Source: Planctomycetales bacterium (GTDB taxonomy: Bacteria > Omnitrophota > Gorgyraeia > Gygaellales > Profunditerraquicolaceae). From it: DNA of 56,527 nt. Where the stretch lies: the NCBI GenBank assembly GCA_005239725.1, contig SBBM01000028.1, positions 1 through 56,527 of the forward strand. The letters are read 5' to 3'. Every line of letters starts with the position of its first letter. Positions within the stretch are counted from its first letter, which is position 1. Position numbers and translations under genes: made by a program. Shown here piece by piece: positions 51,712 to 56,527 of this stretch. The notes under the pieces are model-generated. The model made no database searches. It had not been told where the DNA came from and worked only from the letters and a program-made list of their open reading frames with translations.

Positions 51712-52848
51712 TTAGGCATTAAAGACTTCTTCCGCGGCTTTGACGCCGGCCCCTAACTGGAATTTATAACCCATCTGATGCAAAACCTTTTCCAGACAGG
51801 AAATAGCGGTAATAATATCGAATTCGGTAATGTAGCCCATATGTGCGATGCGGACGAGCTTTCCCTTCATCTCGTCCTGGCCGCCGGCGATAGTTACGCC
51901 GTAGGTATCGCGCATGGCCTTGACTAACTTTTCGCCATCTATGCCCTGGGGGACTTTTGCTGCCGTGACTACGTCGGAAGCAGCTCCGGGAGCAAATAAT
52001 TCTAATCCCAGCGCTTTGACTGCCGCGCGCGTGGCATCTGCCATTTTTTTATGGCGGCTGAAAACGTTCTCCAGGCCGTCAGCCTTCATTAAATTTAACG
52101 CTTCCTTTAAGGCGATAATCAAGGTTATCGCCGGGGTAAACGGCGTATCCACTTTGTCATATGCCTTTTTTGCCTTACTTAAATCAAAATAATATTTGGG
52201 GCATTTTGAATTTTCTGCCACTTTCCATGCCTTCGGGCTCATCGAAATAAAACCTAAGCCCGGAGGAAGCATCAGGCCCTTCTGGGAACCCGAAACTACA
52301 ACATCGCAATGCCAGGCATCCACCTGCAAATCAATCGCGCCCAGGCCGCTTATGGCGTCAACAACTAACACCGCTTCCGTATCTTTTACAATTTCGCCTA
52401 TTGCCCTGATATCGGTAGCCACGCCTGTGGAAGTTTCGCATAATGTAGCGAATACTGCTTTAATTTTGGGATTGCTTTTAAGCTTATCTTTTATTGCGGA
52501 AGGCTCGACCGCCCTTCCCCATTCCACCTTGATGACGTCGCAGTTTATTCCGTAGGCTCTGGCTATCTCTGTCCAGCGTTCCCCGAATTTTCCGCCCTCA
52601 ACCGTGATAACCGTATCGCCGGGAGAACATAAATTTGCTGCTGCCGCCTCCATTGCCCCGCTGCCGGATGAGGCCAGCATAAAGACTTCATTTTTTGTCT
52701 GGTATATGTATTTCAGGCCCTCATGGACTTCCTTTATAACCTCCTGGAACTGCGGGGTGCGGTGATGGATAATCGGCCGCGACATCGCCGCGCAGATTTC
52801 CGGCGGCAAAGGCGTCGGCCCCGGCGTCAACAAATAATTCTTGCGCAT
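51712..52848 (-). CDS. class V aminotransferase (alanine-glyoxylate / serine-pyruvate aminotransferase-like)
   Basis: 378 aa; LLTPGPTPLPPEICAAMSRPIIHHRTPQF, VVDAISGLGAIDLQVDAWHCDVVVSGSQKGLMLPPGL. Confidence 0.92.
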   Translation of the reverse strand: MRKNYLLTPGPTPLPPEICAAMSRPIIHHRTPQFQEVIKEVHEGLKYIYQTKNEVFMLASSGSGAMEAAAANLCSPGDTVITVEGGKFGERWTEIARAYGINCDVIKVEWGRAVEPSAIKDKLKSNPKIKAVFATLCETSTGVATDIRAIGEIVKDTEAVLVVDAISGLGAIDLQVDAWHCDVVVSGSQKGLMLPPGLGFISMSPKAWKVAENSKCPKYYFDLSKAKKAYDKVDTPFTPAITLIIALKEALNLMKADGLENVFSRHKKMADATRAAVKALGLELFAPGAASDVVTAAKVPQGIDGEKLVKAMRDTYGVTIAGGQDEMKGKLVRIAHMGYITEFDIITAISCLEKVLHQMGYKFQLGAGVKAAEEVFNA

Positions 52849-52866
52849 TTTCTAACCTCCTAAAAA

Positions 52867-53475
52867 TTACTTCTTTTTCCCTGTAATCACTTCGTCCACT
52901 AATCCGTAATCTTTTGATTCCTCGGCGGACATAAAATAATCCCTGTCGCTGTCTTTCTGAATTTTATCCAGGGATTGGCCGGTATGGAAAGCCAGTATCT
53001 CATTTATCCTGTCGCGCATTTTTAAAATTTCCTTTGCGTGGCGCGAGATATCTTCTGCCGCTCCCTGCACTCCTCCCCAGGGCTGATGGATCATTATCCG
53101 GGAATTGGGAAGGGCAAAACGTTTTCCTTTGGTGCCGGCGCATAGGAGAACCGCGCCCATGCTTGCTGCCTGTCCCACGCAATAGGTAGCGATATCGGGC
53201 TTAATAAACTGCATGGTGTCATAAATCGCCAGGCCTGCGGTAACCGAACCGCCAGGAGAATTAATGTAAAGGCTTATCTCTTTATGCACATCCTCCATCT
53301 GCAAAAAAAGCATCTGGGCAATAACCAGATTTGCCACAGTATCGTCAATAGCCGTGCCTATGAATACTATGCGGTCCTTTAAAAGCCTGGAATATATATC
53401 ATAAGCCCGTTCGTAACCCCGCGAAGTCTGCTCTACAACCATGGGAACCAACGTCTGCATTCTTGTTGTCATCAT
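52867..53475 (-). CDS. clpP: ATP-dependent Clp protease proteolytic subunit
   Basis: 202 aa; [43 protein letters not shown]. Confidence 0.98.
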   Translation of the reverse strand: MMTTRMQTLVPMVVEQTSRGYERAYDIYSRLLKDRIVFIGTAIDDTVANLVIAQMLFLQMEDVHKEISLYINSPGGSVTAGLAIYDTMQFIKPDIATYCVGQAASMGAVLLCAGTKGKRFALPNSRIMIHQPWGGVQGAAEDISRHAKEILKMRDRINEILAFHTGQSLDKIQKDSDRDYFMSAEESKDYGLVDEVITGKKK

Positions 53476-53527
53476 TCACCTCCGTTAAATTTTACCCCTT
53501 AAATTCCGATGCGGGTTTGGAATAAGG

Positions 53528-54406
53528 TCATTTCTGCTCTACCCAATTTGCCTCTTTTAACAGAAATTCTATCACCTTGCGCGGCATATGCTCGTCCTGC
53601 GCGATGTCTTCTTTTTTGGCGACTGCAGACAGGATAAGGTAAACCTTGACCTGCTTTTTTGCCTCGGGCTCCAGTTGCTTAATGAGCCTGGGCTCATCTT
53701 CGGCAATGGTCTCTTTAGGCACGCCCTTTAGCGCCAGATCAAGTTTTGCTTGCCGGAGTAAATCCTGCAGTTGCCTCTCAACCAGGGCGCCAGGGACTTT
53801 AAAGTCCAAATCCCTGCTTAACTCCTCGATAATCTGGTTTTCTATTTTCTGCCGCTGGGCATTATCCTTCTGGATGAAAACCTGCGTCTCTATGGCTTTT
53901 TCAAAATCCGCCAGCGTCGGATAACACAGCTCTTTGGCAAAACTATCGCTCAGCGCTGGCGCCTTCCTGGATTCCTTTATTGAATCAATGTGGCGTTTCA
54001 CTTCATCAGCCCCAACGGTTATTTTTTGGTACTCGACTCTTAAGCCTTTATAATTTTTAACGCTAACCTCCGGCATTACTTCGACAGACGCCTTATATGA
54101 AAGCGTATTCCTGTCTAATTTGACATCCGATATACGCGGCAATTCCACGACTTCCAGGCCTTCTTTTTTAATCGCCTCCTCGTAAGTATCCGGGATTAAT
54201 TCCTTAAGCACATTCTCATGGGCAAGGGAGGCGTAATTTTTTTCGATTATGTCGCGGGGCGCATGGCCAGGCCGGAAACCCTTTACTTTCGCATCCTTTG
54301 TTATCCGCGCAAAAACATCCTCAAATTTATTTTTTACGGTATCACCCATTACCGCAATATTAAGCTCCCTTATTGTCCCTTCTAATTTCTTAACCTCTAC
54401 TTTCAC
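53528..54406 (-). CDS. tig: trigger factor-like chaperone lacking the FKBP-type PPIase domain
   Basis: 292 aa; ribosome-binding GFRPGHAP, N-terminal and C-terminal trigger factor domains. Confidence 0.9.
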   Translation of the reverse strand: MKVEVKKLEGTIRELNIAVMGDTVKNKFEDVFARITKDAKVKGFRPGHAPRDIIEKNYASLAHENVLKELIPDTYEEAIKKEGLEVVELPRISDVKLDRNTLSYKASVEVMPEVSVKNYKGLRVEYQKITVGADEVKRHIDSIKESRKAPALSDSFAKELCYPTLADFEKAIETQVFIQKDNAQRQKIENQIIEELSRDLDFKVPGALVERQLQDLLRQAKLDLALKGVPKETIAEDEPRLIKQLEPEAKKQVKVYLILSAVAKKEDIAQDEHMPRKVIEFLLKEANWVEQK

Positions 54407-54429
54407 TCCATCCTTCCTTTCATTTTGAA

Positions 54430-54465
54430 ATGGGGACGGTTCTCGCGGAGACCCGTCCTCCTCTT
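54430..54465. repeat. Hairpin repeat family R4 (GGGGACGGTTCTCGCGGAGACCCGTCCTCC)
   Basis: GGGACGGTTCTC also present (inverted) around 1990-2015. Confidence 0.65.
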
Positions 54466-54467
54466 CT

Positions 54468-55190
54468 CTACATCCTGAACTTCTCGCCTAAATATACTTC
54501 TTTCGCCCTGGGATTATTAATCAAATCCTCTGCCGTACCGGAAATAAGTATCTGACCCTCGGCAATCAGGTAGGCCCGGTCAGTTATGGAAAGGGTCTCC
54601 CTGACGTTGTGGTCAGTAAGCAATATCCCTAAGCCCTTCCTCTTCAATTCCTTGATTATCTCCTGCGCCTCATTGACAATAATCGGGTCTATGCCCGAAA
54701 ACGGCTCATCCAGAAGGATAAAAGAAGGGTTGGTAACCAATGCCCGGGTAATCTCAAGCCTCCTCCTTTCCCCTCCGGAAAGGGTGAATGCTTTACTCTT
54801 CCTTAAGTGCGCAATCTTTAATTCTTCAAGCAGGCTATCCAGCCTTTCTCTCCTCTGCCTTTTGCTCAAAGGCAGTGTCTCTAAGATCGCCATGATATTT
54901 TCTTCTACAGTCAACTTCCGGAAAATAGAAGGCTCCTGGGCAAGGTAGCCGATGCCGCAGCGCGCGCGCTCGTGAATAGCAAGCCTTGTTATATCCTGGT
55001 TGTCAAATATGATAGAGCCTGCGTTGGGAGGAATAATGCCTACGACCATATAAAAAGTAGTAGTCTTGCCTGCGCCGTTAGGCCCTAAAAGCCCGACTAT
55101 TTCCCCGCGCTTGACAAGTATGTCAACTTCCTTAACCACTTCCCTGCCGTCATAGGATTTGGATAAGCCTTTAATTTCCAGCAGGTGCAC
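54468..55190 (-). CDS. lptB: LPS export ABC transporter ATP-binding protein
   Basis: 240 aa; GLLGPNGAGKTTTFYMVVGI, LSGGERRRLEITRAL, ILLDEPFSGIDPI. Confidence 0.96.
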   Translation of the reverse strand: MHLLEIKGLSKSYDGREVVKEVDILVKRGEIVGLLGPNGAGKTTTFYMVVGIIPPNAGSIIFDNQDITRLAIHERARCGIGYLAQEPSIFRKLTVEENIMAILETLPLSKRQRRERLDSLLEELKIAHLRKSKAFTLSGGERRRLEITRALVTNPSFILLDEPFSGIDPIIVNEAQEIIKELKRKGLGILLTDHNVRETLSITDRAYLIAEGQILISGTAEDLINNPRAKEVYLGEKFRM

Positions 55191-56082
55191 TCAAACCCTC
55201 CGTTGTATATACCACTAGCTTCGGGCTACCTAAAAGGGTAACCTGCTTATCGCGCGCGGTATAAATTGCCTCATCGCTATAAGAAGTATTTTCGCCCTTT
55301 GTAATCCTGACATTACCGTGGGAGAGAATCTTTTCTATTTGCATGCCCATTAGAGCGGTATCGCCTAAACCCTCCGCAGCACTACCGCCTCCCGAAGGCA
55401 GGAAATATACATTCATCACGTCGCTATACATGACGATATCCTTGGTATCCACTTTGACATTATTATTGAATGTGGCGATATTCTTTGCATAATCTACCTG
55501 GAGAGGCCCGTCGCAGGTGATAATAATTTTATCTTTTACCGGCTTTTGCCCGCCCTTTTCCTGTGCAGGCTTTATTTCTACCTGGACATCCTTACCCAGG
55601 CTTATCTGGCTTAAATTAGGAAAGCCCTGCGCGCCGCAGGCGGTAGTAACCATATTTTCTTTTTCTATGTTAACCATATCTGTGGTCATAACTATCTGCC
55701 TCTTTCTGTCCCAATCCAAAGAGTTGGTAGTCAACTTTGCGCCCTGTGAAGTTGTAATTACTACGTTCTCTTCCAGGTGCACCAAACCTTGCGCCTTATT
55801 AAAATTCCCCTTGTCCGCGGTGAGCCTGACATCCTCTTTCTCGCCGTAAAGGTTGCCGGTTATATTATTCAGTTTTATTATGTCCGTTGACATGTCAGCG
55901 GATTTGCCGGCCAGGTCCCAGCTCTTTTTGCCCTTCTCGCCAAAGCCGGAAATAGAGAAATCGTCAATCTGCTGCTTAGGCTCTTCTTCTACCTTCTTTT
56001 GCCTATGGGCGCAAAGGGCCGGGCTTACGGATAATAATAGAAAGATTAAAAATGCAGCATATTTCTTAAACATCATAAACAC
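55171..56082 (-). CDS. lptA: LPS transport periplasmic protein, apparent LptC-like plus LptA/OstA-like regions in one polypeptide
   Basis: 303 aa; signal peptide; GKSADMSTDIIKLNNITGNLYGEKEDVRLTADKGNFNKAQGLVHLEENVVITT then ITCDGPLQVDYAKNIATFNNNVKVDTKDIVMYSDVMNVYF. Confidence 0.8.
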   Translation of the reverse strand: MFMMFKKYAAFLIFLLLSVSPALCAHRQKKVEEEPKQQIDDFSISGFGEKGKKSWDLAGKSADMSTDIIKLNNITGNLYGEKEDVRLTADKGNFNKAQGLVHLEENVVITTSQGAKLTTNSLDWDRKRQIVMTTDMVNIEKENMVTTACGAQGFPNLSQISLGKDVQVEIKPAQEKGGQKPVKDKIIITCDGPLQVDYAKNIATFNNNVKVDTKDIVMYSDVMNVYFLPSGGGSAAEGLGDTALMGMQIEKILSHGNVRITKGENTSYSDEAIYTARDKQVTLLGSPKLVVYTTEGLSAPAGN

Positions 56083-56527
56083 CCGCCAGACTCCCCCATT
56101 TCCCCTGGCTTTTAAGAATCAGCTCCGCAACTTCGCGCACAGCGCCCCTGCCGCCTTCTTTAGAAGTAATATAGTGGCTTGCCTGTTTGATTTCAGGGCA
56201 TGCGCCGGGCACAGCCACGGCAAAACCTACCCGCTTCATAAGGCATAAATCCACCAGGTCATCTCCCATAAAAGAGACCTCATCCAGGCCGACTTTATAT
56301 CTTGCTAAAATCTTATCCAGGACACTCGATTTCGGGGAAATATTTTCGAATACCGCCTCAACCCGCATGTCCCTGGCGCGGGGCCTTATCGCCCGCGAAC
56401 TTTTAGCGGTAATAAGTATGGTGGGTATGCCTGCCTTCTTTAATAAATAAACCCCTAAACCGTCATGGACATCAAATAATTTTAAATCCCTGCCTTTGGA
56501 ATCGTAGATTATCCTGCCGTCGGTTAA
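56066..56527 (-). CDS. kdsC: 3-deoxy-D-manno-octulosonate 8-phosphate phosphatase (5'-truncated by window edge)
   Basis: Manual translation continues past the ORF-track Met to the window end: LTDGRIIYDSKGRDLKLFDVHDGLGVYLLKKAGIPTILITAKSSRAI...VSFMGDDLVDLCLMKRVGFAVAVPGA. Confidence 0.92.
   Translation of the reverse strand, partial: LTDGRIIYDSKGRDLKLFDVHDGLGVYLLKKAGIPTILITAKSSRAIRPRARDMRVEAVFENISPKSSVLDKILARYKVGLDEVSFMGDDLVDLCLMKRVGFAVAVPGACPEIKQASHYITSKEGGRGAVREVAELILKSQGKWGSLAGVYDV

Overview
This 56.5 kb window is a gene-dense bacterial chromosome segment. Every credible protein gene (about 50) lies on the minus strand. Gene content and style (lptB/lptA/kdsC, fchA-folD-metF, GH57 plus DUF4912, HD-GYP, AT-rich palindromic repeats at gene junctions) suggest a diderm candidate-phylum bacterium, possibly Omnitrophota-like; this placement is inference. 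Recognisable blocks, in coordinate order: trpG-D-C-F-(Zn ribbon)-B-A; murA-prmC-prfA-rpmE-rho; coaE-glgA-polA; a folate C1 block (fchA-folD-[DNA methylase + restriction-enzyme-like fragment]-metF-FAD oxidoreductase); trmD-rplS-rnhB-yraN; tgt-HD-GYP-queA-spoIID; trpS-scpA-ruvB; uppS-cdsA-dxr-rseP-ispG-proS-rimP-nusA-infB; GH57/DUF4912/OmpA; purA and a homocitrate synthase-like gene; serA plus a class V aminotransferase; kdsC(partial)-lptCA-lptB-tig-clpP. I found no rRNA, tRNA or CRISPR array. The most unusual layer is a set of several families of palindromic repeats. They sit in gene junctions, often touching stop and start codons, and apparently also occur in frame inside essential genes (ispG, prmC twice, trmD). 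Protein-level oddities: a FolD whose cyclohydrolase lysine position is Gln, next to FchA; a trigger factor without a PPIase domain; an LptC-LptA-like single polypeptide; a ProRS with a Zn-ribbon-like stub in place of the editing insertion; and a metallophosphatase fused to a thioredoxin-like region.
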